DNA from: Scortum barcoo
Taxonomy: Eukaryota > Chordata > Actinopteri > Centrarchiformes > Terapontidae
Direction of reading: 5' to 3'
NCBI GenBank assembly: GCA_023238725.1
Contig: CM041552.1
Span: 10,109,647-10,173,646 of the forward strand
Length of the DNA stretch: 64,000 nt
Made by a program: the position numbers and the translations under genes. Shown piece by piece: positions 49,301 to 60,400 of the stretch. The notes under the pieces were generated by a model. It searched no databases and was not told the DNA's origin. It saw only the letters and a list, made by a program, of their open reading frames with translations. Every line of letters begins with the position of its first letter. Positions within the stretch are counted from its first letter, which is position 1.

Positions 49301-52300
49301 TGTTATGTCACAGTAAAATGGGTTTTGGGGCTATTGATTGAACAAAATTAACTATTTGAAGACGTCGAGTAAGGCTGTGGGGAACTATGATGATGACATT
49401 TTTCCACTGTTTTCTGACATTTTATAGATGAATCTAGAAAATAATCAACAGGTTGACTAATAATGAAAAGTATCGCTAGCTGCAGCCCTAATTATATTCT
49501 TTGATTAAAGGTCATGTGGTGATACACTGTAGGTGATGAGGTTAAATGAGTTATCTGACTCTTCATGGTAAGTAAAATGAACTTTGACTATCTCTGAGAT
49601 TAAATCTTTCCCTGACTTTAGATCAAATATTATATGAAACAAACATTTATTTTTGGATATTACAACACTGTCTATTCGCTGCCTTGAGTTCTGAAAGCTT
49701 CAGGGTCTTTTCTATGGTGATAAACAACATCGGCTTTATTCAGAAAGCAGTTTTCATCTGTATTACATTTACTCATAAATAACCCCTCGCATTGTGAGTT
49801 AATTGCCAAACAGGCCTCATGCTGAGCTGGCGAGCAGACAAACACCTGCTGCCTACTATGAAAAAAGTAAAAAAGTGACCACAGGTGCTCGAGCTCGTTT
49901 TTAGAAGTCCGAGCCAAAAAACAGCCTCTGATGTGACTCGTGTCCTCCACAACAGGTCGCATACATACAGTTTGTTCATCTTGGTAACCTGCAAGCAGCA
50001 TCAACAAGTCCTGAACATCGCAATTCAATAGAGTAGATTTTTTTTTCATGACACGCTTAGTTGAAGGTTGAAAATGTTCAATAAAAAATGGTTTCAAAAA
50101 TCAACCTCCAAATGATACAGACATCACATCCTTTCACCTTCAGTGCTGTTGGTTTTATCTTACACAAACAGTTCAGGAAAACTGCAGTAAATTGAGGCTG
50201 CGATAATTAGTCGATGGACTGAAACTTACTGAGTGATCATTTTGATAATCAAATGATTATTTAAGTCATTCATCAACCAGCTTACAGCTTCTTAAATATC
50301 TTAAAAGGATTACCTGCTTTTCTGCATTTAAAACTAATGTAAACTAAATATCTGTGTTGTGGAAAATACTCGTGGAAGACAGTGAAATTGTTGCCTAAAA
50401 AATATAAGTTGTTAAAAATTCAACATGTAAAATAGACTTGTAATGATAGAAATTCTCAGGTCATTAAAAATTACCCAAATTTATAAACTATTACTGCAGA
50501 TACAATCTAACCTTTCACTCTCCAGACATTTCTGAAGTCTAAATGGTGAATCGACAATGAAAATAATCATTAGTGCCAGCCTACACTGTATACAGTATCT
50601 GAGTTATGATAATGCAATTACTCCCTTCAAAATACTCCAAATCAGTGTGAGTAAAACGCAGTGACAGTATGTTAAACAAGACTTTTCTACATATTATTTG
50701 CATAATAAAACAGTAAATCATCATATTGTATTGACAATGCAATCAGAGATCACTGCAGCAGAAGTAGAAACTAATATTGTTGATTTTAATTGTTAATGGC
50801 AACTAAGCATCTTTTTCACAAGCCGTAAAGTGCAGCGCATTAAGATGTTAACCATGCATGTTCTGTCCCATTTCCTCCGCTCATACGTTTGTCCATGTGC
50901 TGGTTGAACGATGTCAGTGAAAGCCCATCAGTGCTAATGACCCTGCCATTCATAGCAGTGATCAGACTGACGGGGTAATTGGGCCTCCCTTTCTGTCCTA
51001 TATTTGACTTTTCAAAAGGCGGGGGGTGTGGGGGGGGACTTTAAGTAGGACAGGATAACCTTCCAGAAGAAGCAGCAGAAGTTAGCATGGGTGGCTGAAC
51101 TACCCAGAGAAGAAGATGATGAAGAGGACACGAGCAGGGAGGAGGAGGAGGAGGAGGAGGATTCACTGACGGCACTGTCATGTTACAATCAGCCCACTAA
51201 ATATTCAGTGGTTGACATTAATGATTTCTAGTGTGATTAATTCATGAGACAAAAATGTGTTTGTGCAAGAGTCATGACAGTAAGTGACGTCGCTAAGATG
51301 GGTTATATGATGGGAACTGAATTAAATCTAAATAAAATTAAGGAGTATCACTAAAAATATTCTCTGAAAATATTGTACAATATCTGATAAATGCCATATT
51401 CTTCACTGTGTTTCACTTTGTGTCTGACACCACAAATGTCAAAACCTTTTTTTGAATTTATTTCAAATAATTGATTTAGACTATTTTGTGAGATAAATAA
51501 CATACTGTCATATGATTAAAGCATCATAACACAACTCTACTTAAGGGTGTGTTATTATAATTTATCACATTCATTATGTTCAAGACTCAGTACCAAAACC
51601 TCAATTTTGTTTTATTAATGACCAGAATGTGTTTGTAGTACTGATGATCAAAAATGATTAGGAACTGACGTAACATACATTAATGAGCCAACAAAGGTGC
51701 AAAAGAAGACTGTAAGCTAGTAAACGTGGATGTAAACAATGCTGGTTTTAAAATACTTAAAAACTCAGATTGTAAATGTTTTATATGGAGCAAAATTTAT
51801 CCAACGCAATGTATTTTGATGGGTTATTGAATTTGAACATTCAACTTCATTCAAAACTGTGGGGCACCTTTAATGTTTGAGTTTTTTATATTTCTATCAA
51901 AATATTATTGGCCAAATTCTTGTAGGACTGCTTGTATTTAGTCAAGTTTAACAACTGAGTACTTTTGCTTCTTTTTTTAATAAAAAATGGTTTAGCAGAA
52001 ATATGTATTTATGCATTTGTTAAAGTAAGGTTACAAGCAAATATTATCTTTTGTTATGGGTACTAAAACTCAGGTATCATATTGGCACTGGAGTCAAAAA
52101 CTGGTTTAATCATCTGAGTCATTTTTCAAGAAAAAAAACTGTCAAATATTCCAGCTTCTTAAAATCTGAGTTTGTGGCTCATCTTAGTCTTATATGATTG
52201 TAAACTAAATATCTTTAGGTTTTGGATGAGGATGTTTGGGACCTAAGAGGCATTTTTTCCACCATATTATAAGCCAAACGATTCATCAATTAATTGAGAA

Positions 52301-54230
52301 AGTATCCGGCAGATCAGCAAAGATTAAAATAATCTCTAGTTGCAGCTCTAGATTCTAGTTAAAGTTTATATACGATAACACTCGAATACTGTACCATGCT
52401 TGAGGCTGAAATCAAACTTCAATACTGTTTGACTTCTGACCAAGATTTGACAGAGGGCAGCAAAGTATAGCCCGATTAATCAGACTATATTGATTTTTAG
52501 ACGATATTCAGCATCTGAGAAGTTTAGCTTTTAGTGCGATGGAAAAAAAAAAACATTTAGTACAACTTAAAAAAGAACCAAAGCTCATGTATCTTATCAG
52601 CACTGATATCAAAACATTTCAATCCATATGCAGACATATTTTGCAGTGCTTTAACACTTTTTCTAAACTCTGATCATTCCCCATCTCTCTCTCCTCATTT
52701 ACCGTACTGTCATCTCTCTACTAAAGACTGAAAATGTCCATGAATAATTCTTAATATACTTCATATTAAGGAATCACATTCATCTATTCTGTCAGAGGGG
52801 AAAAGAGAAATCAGACTTGAAAAATCCAAATATACCTATGAAACAAACTTCCTGCTCAGTTTGCTTCCCCCTGGCTGAGATCATCCAAACTCCTTTAACA
52901 TGAGACAAAAGGACACCGTGTTATCATCTCCTACGTCCATATACACTCCCTGCTCTGTGCGTACTGAGACACGTCAGCGAGTCACGTCGGCTCGGGATGA
53001 GCCAACTGAGTGTCACTCTGCCAACTTTCACTCATCTCACCTCTGGGGAGCAGCCTGAGCGAAATCAACAGGTGTGGAACCTGCAAATTTAATGTTAAAG
53101 CCACCACAAGCAAACCATTAAACCCAAATGAGGAGTCAGATGTTTGCTCTGTTTCGCCTCCATAAAACCACTGTCATCGCTGCCATTGTGCACTTGCGAG
53201 TGCAGATCGATGTGAAGAAATATCCACCACTGCATCTCTGAGCACAGACGAGACAGTGGCTCCTCTTGACACGTGGATGCATCAGACTAATGATCACAGA
53301 GGAGGAGAGGTGGGGGTTTAAGCCCTTATTGCCTCCATCAGGGAGCACACAGGAGTCTCCTGTCCTGACTGAGGCAGGAAACTCCTCCTTTGTGGCCCAA
53401 ACTGTGATTGCCTTGCCCTCTTTGTATCTGGTGTGAAACAAGCAGGTGTCACCTTACTTCTCCTGTGCAGCTCCGGGGCCTAAACATACCCTTGCTGCAG
53501 GTGCACCAAGATGGGAGATGTGGGATGAAACAGGACTGAACGTTTCCTGTAAATGTTCATTCAGGGCCTTTAAAGAGCAGGGGCCCACACTTTGCTCACA
53601 CTCATTTTTTTTTTAAAGGATTTTCCTGTTAGACGTCAATCAAATAACCACTTGGTCTGATTTATTGCTGTGTGGGCTGAACATCCGAGCTGTAAATCAA
53701 TGAGGAAATTATGAAGGGGGGGGGAGGACTGAGAGCGGACTGAACAAAAAACCAGACAGATAGGCGAGCTAGTTTTGACAGCAATTGGTGGCCAAATAAA
53801 AATGGAAAGAAAACGATTTCTTTATAGGGCCGATAAATCTTTTTAAAAAAACAACCCTCTCAGCTGTGCAGGGAAGTGTATCAACAAGACCCGACCTCGA
53901 CGATAAAACAATTTAATCTGCCCTGACATGAACAAGCAGTAGCACATAGCCTATCCTGAGGCTTTGAGGCCTTGTAGCTCCTCCATCGCCATAACAGAGC
54001 GCTGTTTCGCCGAAGAGGAGCCTGCGGTGCTTCGAAACTTGAACCACACTGACGTTTTTTTTTTATTTCATTTTTTTAAAGGATAAATTAAGATACTCAC
54101 AGTCCAAGTGTTTCTTTTTCGGGCCCATTACTTCGTGAGTGGTGGCCTTGCATACTGTTTTGGACACGGCGGATCCCGTTACACTGTGCTGGGCTGCAGT
54201 TATCCGGTCCGTAATGCTCTGCCCCGACAT
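37360..54230 (-). CDS. picalm: Phosphatidylinositol-binding clathrin assembly protein (CALM), 22 exons in this path
   Basis: PICALM binds PtdIns(4,5)P2, clathrin and AP-2 and sorts small R-SNAREs at coated pits. Exons in coding order: 54230-54101, 48946-48804, 48617-48542, 48424-48322, 47510-47417, 47232-47121, 47008-46902, 46812-46771, 45628-45543, 45265-45142, 45009-44876, 44232-44132, 43938-43786, 43362-43279, 42083-42009, 41770-41660, 40344-40228, 40108-40078, 39960-39861, 39685-39626, 38862-38758, 37374-37360. Phases close on TAA, giving 700 residues with every cassette included. The ANTH domain fills about residues 1-290 and starts MSGQSITDRITAAQHSVTGS; the PIP2-binding KATTHEVMGPKKKH is intact. 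The tail has SDLFDLQ (clathrin-box-like), DPF at 418, NPF at 434, 472 and 687, and the SDDLDSSLANLVG segment. It ends AQMQFM, compared with IQFM in mammals. Exons 13-17 are all phase 1-1. The identity is secure; which cassettes are used is unknown. Confidence 0.95.
38271..38363 (-). CDS. picalm: Alternative last coding exon of picalm with AP180-type tail
   Basis: After a pyrimidine-rich tract and the acceptor TGAAATAG, this stretch continues in phase 0 from the exon at 38,758-38,862. It encodes 30 residues and a TAG: PSAASSPSSQSPLRAPG then QDPFAHLSLKDFL. The end matches the C-terminus of AP180/SNAP91 in pattern (ASQSP...KDPLADLNIKDFL). It adds a DPF motif, the type bound by the AP-2 alpha ear. 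Using it gives a 726-residue protein instead of 700. It lies between the usual last two exons, so choice between splicing on to 37,374 and stopping here decides the tail. No transcript evidence is available here. Confidence 0.7.
   Translation of the reverse strand, partial: PSAASSPSSQSPLRAPGQDPFAHLSLKDFL
38955..38980. repeat. GT dinucleotide microsatellite
   Basis: An uninterrupted TG run lies in the picalm intron upstream (in transcript order) of the exon at 38,758-38,862. Confidence 0.9.
38985..39240. repeat. Dispersed repeat (GCTGCAA..TTATTTTCAT family)
   Basis: It starts GAGCTGCAAATACATATTAT and carries TTATTTTTATCGATTTTATT and TTTAGTCTGTAATTGG. Similar sequence, with GCTGCAACTA-type ends and palindromic ATTAAT-rich interior, occurs at 47,615-47,880, 49,165-49,490 and 50,195-50,580. 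It is non-coding. Confidence 0.45.
42009..42083 (-). CDS. picalm: picalm cassette exon 15 (75 bases)
   Basis: The acceptor TGTGGTCCAG and donor GTACAG enclose 25 open codons starting VSIAQHLPHQAPFPTEPS and ending VAGLFR. It joins in phase to the next exon, which begins GYSTPQAPPQQ and carries VDFESVFG, a conserved PICALM segment. Symmetric phase 1-1 suggests optional use. Confidence 0.7.
42355..43165. repeat. MITE-like element(s) in a picalm intron
   Basis: The left end reads TTTGATATTTTGGAAAATGC and GATTCCACTCTCTTG, the inside GTCTTTATGTGAAGCTAAGC, and the right end TATTTCCCAAAATGTCAAAC TGTTCC (split here only for length). The ends are inverted. It is the same family as the element at 2,527-3,345, sitting between picalm exons 14 and 15. 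Confidence 0.5.
43279..43362 (-). CDS. picalm: picalm cassette exon 14 (NPF-bearing, 84 bases)
   Basis: It is flanked by TTCTCCAG and GTACTA and open over 28 codons: DRYNPFIDTNSSVSTNYKRT, VRIEHSIS. Phase 1-1, so it can be included or skipped without changing frame. It adds an NPF tripeptide (EH-domain ligand) to the disordered tail. It is not present in the human PICALM sequence as I recall it, so it is probably an optional exon. Confidence 0.75.
43955..44015. repeat. GA-rich purine tract
   Basis: An imperfect GAGA/AAAG run on the plus strand. On the picalm strand it forms a long CT-rich tract directly upstream of exon 13, where it extends the polypyrimidine tract of that acceptor. Confidence 0.7.
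46440..46545. repeat. GAA/GGA purine-rich low-complexity tract
   Basis: AGAAGGAGAAGAGG-type sequence runs for about 100 bases in a picalm intron. On the opposite strand it produces an artificial Leu-rich open frame. Confidence 0.85.
46807..46815 (-). promoter_or_regulatory. picalm: Tandem (NAGNAG) splice acceptor before picalm exon 8
   Basis: The minus strand reads AACAGCAGGTGGGC. Splicing after the first AG keeps the Gln found in mammalian PICALM (EQVGIDRG); splicing after the second drops it. The frame is kept either way. Confidence 0.6.
47612..47880. mobile_element. Short dispersed element with inverted ends
   Basis: The left end reads AAGGCTGAAACTACCAGTTA and the right end TTGACTAATTGTCGCAGCCC, inverted with respect to each other. 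The inside includes GATTAGTCTGTGAAATGCCA and AACAGTCCAAATC. It matches in layout a common fish non-autonomous repeat that begins with GGGCTGCAAC. It lies in the picalm intron between exons 4 and 5. Confidence 0.55.
49165..49495. repeat. Dispersed repeat, same family as 47,612-47,880
   Basis: CTGATTAATCAGTCAATCAA at the left and TATCGCTAGCTGCAGCCCTA at the right, with a diverged interior. It lies in picalm intron 1. Confidence 0.45.
49672..50097 (-). other. Unexplained 141-codon open frame in picalm intron 1
   Basis: The frame opens MKPFFIEHFQPSTKRVMKKK and has a mixed composition with cysteines and charged residues rather than simple repeats. It is unusually long for this AT-rich intron. There is no clear splice context, family similarity or promoter. 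It could be an old retrotransposon piece or chance; I do not assign a function. Confidence 0.2.
50195..50580. repeat. Dispersed repeat, same family as 47,612-47,880
   Basis: GAGGCTGCGATAATTAGTCG opens the copy and AATCATTAGTGCCAGCCTAC closes it. The rest of the intron up to 54,100 is AT-rich with further decayed copies (for example near 52,260-52,350) and no exon I can support. Confidence 0.45.
50581..54100. other. Body of picalm intron 1
   Basis: No exon is supported. It holds a G-rich run near 51,018-51,040, a GGA-type tract near 51,139-51,160, decayed repeats, and a GC-richer stretch at 52,860-53,560. The latter could hold intronic regulatory sequence, but nothing specific is visible. Confidence 0.4.
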
Positions 54231-54679
54231 CTTCTTCTCACTCACTGGCAACAAAAGACTTGTAAAATGTACGCTTCCTCTTCGGGCTTTCACAAAAAAA
54301 AAAAAAAGAAAAACACAGAAAAAAATAAAAGAAAATAAAACCTCCTCCGCAACCTTACCGGACCCCCTTCCTTATTCGTCTTTTTATTATTATTATTTAT
54401 TTCCCCCCCAGCCTTGGTGAAAATAAAAAACCAAGCTATGGCAGGCGCGGACCAGGGGAGGGCGGAGTGAAGAGGAGAGGCGGGCTGTGGCAACACTTTA
54501 ACAAATAATAATGATAATTTAAAAAATGAAAATAAAAAAAAAAGGTTATTTTGTTTCTTTCTTGTTGCTCCGGCTCGTCTCAGCTCTCAGGGGCGCTGTG
54601 ACTGCAGGGGTCCGCTCGCTGACTCATCCGACCCGGGTCTCTGTCTCGCTCTCACCCCGCTGTGGCACACCGGATCCCT

Positions 54680-54775
54680 GCGTCTCTTCTTCTTCGTCTT
54701 CTTCTTCTTCTTCTCCTCCTGCCTGCCTCCACCGCCGCTCCTCCTCCTCTTCTTCCTCCTCCTCTTGCTGCCGCC
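54680..54775. repeat. CTT/CTC trinucleotide-rich tract
   Basis: TCTTCTTCGTCTTCTTCTTC, then CTCCTCCTCTTCTTCCTCCT. It makes an artificial Ser-rich (plus) or Lys/Arg-rich (minus) open frame in the picalm promoter region. Confidence 0.85.
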
Positions 54776-54982
54776 GCTACTCGGCTTTAAAGCGCTATGA
54801 CAGAAAGAAAAATAGTAATAATAAGACCACCGAGGAGGGGAAATGGCGGGCCTGTTTCTTCTCTCAACAACAAGCCGCCCTGCAGGACCCGGAACCAGGC
54901 CGCGCACCGCCGACTTCCCGCAATCCTCCGCCGGCCGTGGTGCAGGTGACTGACCGCAGTCCAGCTGGGAGGGTGGGAGGGG

Positions 54983-54988
<6 letters not shown>

Positions 54989-55014
<26 letters not shown>
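54989..55014. repeat. CA dinucleotide microsatellite
   Basis: An uninterrupted CA run at the upstream edge of the picalm GC-rich region. Confidence 0.92.
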
Positions 55015-55015
<1 letters not shown>

Positions 55016-55611
55016 GACAAATGCTCAATCACCAGAGGCCTGGATGAGAGGATGGAGCAGACACGGTGGAGTGAGCCGCAGCAGGGCCTGACAGGGAGGC
55101 GACTCTCTGGGTGTTTTCAGCCTCCGTGCAAACACTGTGAATTTATTTCTTTTCACTTCATGTTCTCTGTCATAACGCTGCAATAAAGAGCTGCTGATGT
55201 TGTGTGCTTTTCTAGAAATGTGCACCGTCCAACAAAGACACATGCTGCGTCCTTCCAGAGGGGGGCTTTTTTTTATAATATTCATCAAATTTAAAAAAAA
55301 TATTTAGCTGTAATGTTTTCAGCCTTGTTTCTTTGCAAAAGCTGCTTCCACATCCTGGTTTCTTTTCACATATCTTCTCCCTGATGAACAACTAAATCAG
55401 TGATAGTGTCAGAAAATATCCTGAAACATCCCAGAAATTATGAATTCTATATTTTATAGTGTAAGTACACAATGTTTTTTTTTAAATTATCATTGTCAAA
55501 TATAGTACAATATATAATATAGAGGCATATAGACGAATGCATTTAGTGTATAATTTATAACATTGATTGTTCAATATTTACTCCAGCAACTTTCTGCTTG
55601 TATAAACAGAC

Positions 55612-56155
55612 TGGTGACAAATTAAGGGAAAAACCTGATTTGACCCCCACAGTGAGGGGAACCAGTGGCTCCGTTACTCTGCAAAGGACATTTGTCTGGT
55701 ATAGTTTGGGTCCAGTTGCCCCCCTCAGATGAAAGGGTGACTGTAAACTAATACAAAGTTTTTCAGAGTAAACACCTTTATCCTCCTTTATGAAACATCT
55801 CTATCTCTTCCAGGATGACAATGCACCCATCTACAGGACACGAGGGGTCAGTGAACGGTTTGATGTGGGTGAAAATGATCTGAATCGTATGTTATGACCT
55901 TCACAGTCACTACATCTAAACTCACAACACTCATGTGAGATTTTGGAGCGACATGGTTAGACAGCGCTCTCCACCACCATCACCAAAACATTAAATGAGG
56001 GAAGATCTATCTCAGAATTGTGTTCATTCTTCCAGTAGAGTTTAGAGATGTGGAGAATCATTGATAAGGAGCCCTGAAGCTGTTCCAGCAGCACATGATG
56101 GCCCAGCACCCAAATAAGCCACTTTATGTTGTTTTTCCTTTAATTTGTCACCATC
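55612..56155 (+). mobile_element. Internally deleted Tc1-like transposon
   Basis: The left end TGGTGACAAATTAAGGGAAA and the right end, read inward, TGGTGACAAATTAAAGGAAA are inverted. The middle keeps part of the transposase, FQDDNAPIYRTRGVSERFDV (second catalytic Asp region), and later EILERHG-like sequence with stops. The N-terminal DNA-binding part is missing. It is a dead relic of a different Tc1 family from the one at 17,428. Confidence 0.82.
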
Positions 56156-57005
56156 TGTAGATATCCTATATTGTTGGTCATTGTTGCTTTTTATACATAT
56201 GAATCTATTTAGTATATCTCTGTGTCTTCCTGTAAATTAAACATTAGAAGGGCACTGAGCGACGTAAAAGAAATCCTTGTATGTGTTCACATATTTGGCA
56301 AGATGTTTCTGACGATGATTCTGGCTCTGATTCTGGTGTAGCAATATTTCAATTTATTTGGAACTTCAGTCTTACAGAGGAAACATCAAGGAAACATCAA
56401 GCACAAAAAAATGATTCAAGTGTCGAAGTTTCCTGTTTGAAACAACTTCATCAAAACTTTCCCGATGTTTCTGCATAGACACATTTTATTCTATGATGAT
56501 GAGTGAAAACGAGGTGAAAAAAATAGTGCTTTTCACACATACTTTTCATGAAATTAACTAGAAAGGTATAATATATTAAGACTTCTGTTTATGAATATTA
56601 TAAGATATATTCATATAGAGACTGACCTTTACCATTGTATGGTGTATACAATTCAAAAGATACCCAGGGTTTATGAAACGTCTTATGCACAAGAGTTAAT
56701 GAGATGTAGGTTTGTAATACAGTAAGAGTGACCTTCTACAATCGAGAGGAAAGTGATGGATCTGTATTTATTGTAAAGCTTTACAAGGATGAAAAAACTT
56801 TTTGTTCACCGATGGTAATCTCATTTTACCTCAGACTGTGTTTTTTCTGATGTGATCTTTCATGTTATTCTCTTGTTTCCGCACAGGAGATGCTAATACA
56901 TCCTTTCTCTGTGTGACAACATTCAAGAAAAAAACTTACATAAAACACGTCCAAAAAATGAAGATATAAGATGAAAACAAAGATATAATGTTGTCATAAA
57001 CATTG
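56156..57005. other. AT-rich spacer
   Basis: Nothing beyond short, unsupported open frames is seen here. Confidence 0.5.
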
Positions 57006-57008
57006 CTA

Positions 57009-57475
57009 GAGTTGGAAAATAACTAAGTATATTTACTCAGGTGCTATACAAAGTTACACTTTTGAGATACTTTTACTTTACTTGAGTTTGTCTGCTGCTT
57101 TATTTGTCTACTCTACAATGCAGGTAAATATTGTACTTTTTTACTCCACTACAAATATTAATATTTAATTTTATGAATCAAATAAGGTTGGTTACTATGC
57201 AGATTTAATGATATAATGTATAAACAACTAATAAAGTATGATGTATTATTATAGATTAAGCTAACCAGAAGTATATAAAGCAATTAAAATTAGTCCTAAC
57301 ATCTACCAGTCACAACTTTAAAGTGATGAGCACATTAGTTCAATAATTATTATCCAATAAGACAATATATATTACTCTGAAACTGATGAGTGCTTTTACT
57401 TTTGGTACTTAAAGTATATTTTTATGCTATTATGTACTTCCTTAAGTAAAAGTGATCAGAGGGCAGCAGTGTTGA
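57009..57475 (+). repeat. Teleost dispersed repeat (AAATAACTAAGTA family)
   Basis: GTTGGAAAATAACTAAGTAT, TTTGAGATACTTTTACTTTA and TGTACTTTTTTACTCCACTA appear in the order seen at 34,505, and the copy closes near AGTACTTCCTTAAGTAAAAG-like sequence. It is diverged and non-coding. Confidence 0.5.
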
Positions 57476-60400
57476 TCAATGGAGGCTGCAGCTGCCATGC
57501 AGTGAGACACAGTGAACACAAGGGGGCAGCACAATGTCACAATTACCTCCAAACATGAAGTCCACCATGTTGCTCCCTTATTGATTCTGTATCAGCTCAA
57601 AATGTCACTCCTCATGACTCTCACGTGCAGAATTACAACTGTGAAAGTGCACTGTAAATTATCCAAATTAAGATTTGCACTAGAAATCATCCATTTTCAC
57701 TATAGCTCAAATTTTGGTCTGTAAATGTTTTTCATTCTATCAAAAATTCAAACAGTTCTCTCATCATAGCCTAATTTTTTAGCCTTGTAAACAGTAAAAC
57801 ATAATGTGTTCACCTTACATTTTTTATTTCAGTATTAACAGAGACTTGTGCACCGTTCTGTATCTAATCTTGAATTCCTCAGTCCAGGTGTGTCAATGTG
57901 AATATATGAAGTGTATGAAACACAAAAATAGCTTCAGTCATATCATTGAGAAGGTCATGTTAAAAGAGAAGCAGTGCTCCTCACATGCTGTTCTTTTAAT
58001 ACAGGGTTGGGTTTCATTCATAAACAATAAAGTCAGCCTGTTGTTTTCTCTTCTCACCTGGGAATTTTCGCAGGTTTCCAGCCCAACAAAAGACGCAGAC
58101 AAAGGCCTCTAGAAAAATCCTCTCACTTTGAAATGAGACTGGTTTATTTGTTTTGATTTTCAGCATACATCACCTTGAGAAACAAACTCTGTTCTTTTAA
58201 TAAGCTGCATCAGTAGTGCATTATTAATTAAATAATTTCACTTTCCTCCTGTTTTTCATTTTTCTGTGCACCACTTTTACTTGTACCACAAATATCATCT
58301 GCAGCAACAAATGAAATCTCTTTTTTTTTACCCAATAACATTGTAAAATTGCCCTTTTTGAGGTGAAAAAGGTCATATACTGGCTTTTGGAAACATTAGT
58401 CAGTGAGGATCAATTCACAGCGCAGCCTTTGATGAGGGCTTCACTTTCCCAGATGCGTTAAAATGGGAGCGTTGGATTACAGCCGCGCTCTCACAGGTTT
58501 TGTGATGCAGCCCAGATTGTGTGATTTAGATGTTTGTTTGTTGAGTCTAGATGTTTCAGGTTGATTAGATAGAGACGGCTCTGTCGGACAGATCTAAGTG
58601 TGGTGGTTGGTCCTGAACCATTAAAAGTCTCTGAGCGCAGCGACCTGCAAGAAACATTCACGAAGCTATGGAGAGTTGGGACTCGCGGTGTTAGGGCGTG
58701 TGATAACGAAGGTTTTTCCTGCAACATGACAGCTGATAGATGAGATAATGCAGAAGATAAAATAAGGGAGCTTCTCATGTCTGTCATGCTGTGATTTGGG
58801 CCACGTGTTTTTCACAGGTCTCATCTTATATCATAAAGAAAGTTATGTGACTGAAACACAAGCACAGGGGTCAAGCACCTGGCTATACATTGGCTAAAAT
58901 AGGTAATTTGCTGGGTGGGATTTGTAAAATAAGCAGCATGGTAATGCATTCACTATATGCATTCATTTCATGTGTAGGTGGCCATCTGATCCTGTTTGCT
59001 CTGAATGACACTTGTCGCTTGTAACCATTTCATATTTGATTTCAGCCCTACCTCATCACAGGGGCAGGTAAAGCAGTGAATAGCAAACACCTACAGCCAG
59101 CTGGGTTTCCCAGGGCTCTGCGGGGCCAGCAGGTGCCTGTAAAAGTCTGGATCTGAGCCTGACACATGAGACCACAGGCCAGGAGGAGTCCACTCCGAGT
59201 GACGCACAGGGGGTGTGTTTAATGGGGGCAAGTGTATCATGGGGGGGTAAGGGCACATATATCTAAGCAGACATTGTTCCTATGTGCTCACACACCATCA
59301 TCCTTCTTGTTTTTCCTGAAAGTTGATGTGAATTTTTAATATATATATTCCCATGTTGGCTTTACTTATTTAATGTACAAAGATAAAAAAAAAGATGCAT
59401 AAAAGGTTACAGAAAGACTTTTAAGCTTTGAAACATTTGAGATGAGCCTGCACAGGGCCGGGTCAACCCGCTGGGGGGCCCCAGGGCAAAAATAAGCTGT
59501 CAACACCAGCCTGTTTCTCTCAGAGCCTCAAAAACTGACCAGCATTTCTACACTGGAATAATAACCTTTTTTCACAGCAGATATTTCAACTTAACAGAGT
59601 ATGAAAACCACCAACGTTACTTATAACGTCCATTCTCAGTATGGAAGCCACATTTTCATCCACCTTTTGATCAAAATTTAACCCTATGAAAACAGACCTC
59701 CTGTGGCCGACCCTGCACTGACCGCAGTATGTCGTTGTTTGCATAATCCAGATTAAACTTATTTTTTATATGCCATAACCCAAATAATTCCCTAACATTA
59801 ACCATAATGTAGCTGAAATACAGAGATTTTTCTTTTATGATGACATTTGAAGTAAAGTATTGTATACAGTACTGATAAAGTATTGAAAACATTCTGACCT
59901 AAAGGTTCACAAAAACGATTAATTAAACAGAAATCCACCCAACATGTTCATTTGTTTTTTCACGCTGAACAAATCAGAGTATCTGGAGTTTTGCAGCATT
60001 GTCCAAAATTAATGTTCTTGTCTGACCAAAGGCTATGTAACCATAATACATATAAATGAAATATTAAAGGTTATCAGTGCTAGAAGCCCATTTGTAAGAC
60101 AAGACTGAGATAAAAATGGCCACAGGACCATCTAACCATTTCACTGTTTGTTGGGTTTTACAAGTGCATATAACCTGATGATTTTTATTTATACAAATGA
60201 CCACTAAGTGATTCCCAGCAGTACATCGCTGCAGCCTGAGGCCTTCTGGGAAGATTCTTACTTTGCCCGGTTGTTAATCCAGCCTTTGGCATGCTGATGT
60301 TTCTGGGACAGTGTCTGGTTTTTCAGATTTCTTAAAGAAATACATGAAAACAGTCAAGCTGAGATAGAAACAACTTTGAACACAATTCTGTAACTGCTGG

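Larger units (their letters stand above)
54231..55100 (-). promoter_or_regulatory. picalm: GC-rich 5' region and candidate promoter of picalm
   Basis: The 54,420-55,100 segment is clearly richer in C, G and CpG than its surroundings and carries no TATA box at a sensible place. This fits the broad CpG-type promoter expected of a widely expressed gene. It also holds CTT/CTC triplet tracts (54,680-54,775) and a CA repeat (54,989-55,014). The exact start and any further 5' UTR exon are not visible. Confidence 0.5.

Noticed and set aside
54526..55047. 173-codon plus-strand open frame upstream of picalm
   Set aside because: It is carried by CTT/CTC and CA repeats in a GC-rich promoter region; the product is mostly Ser, Pro and Thr-His runs, with no domain.
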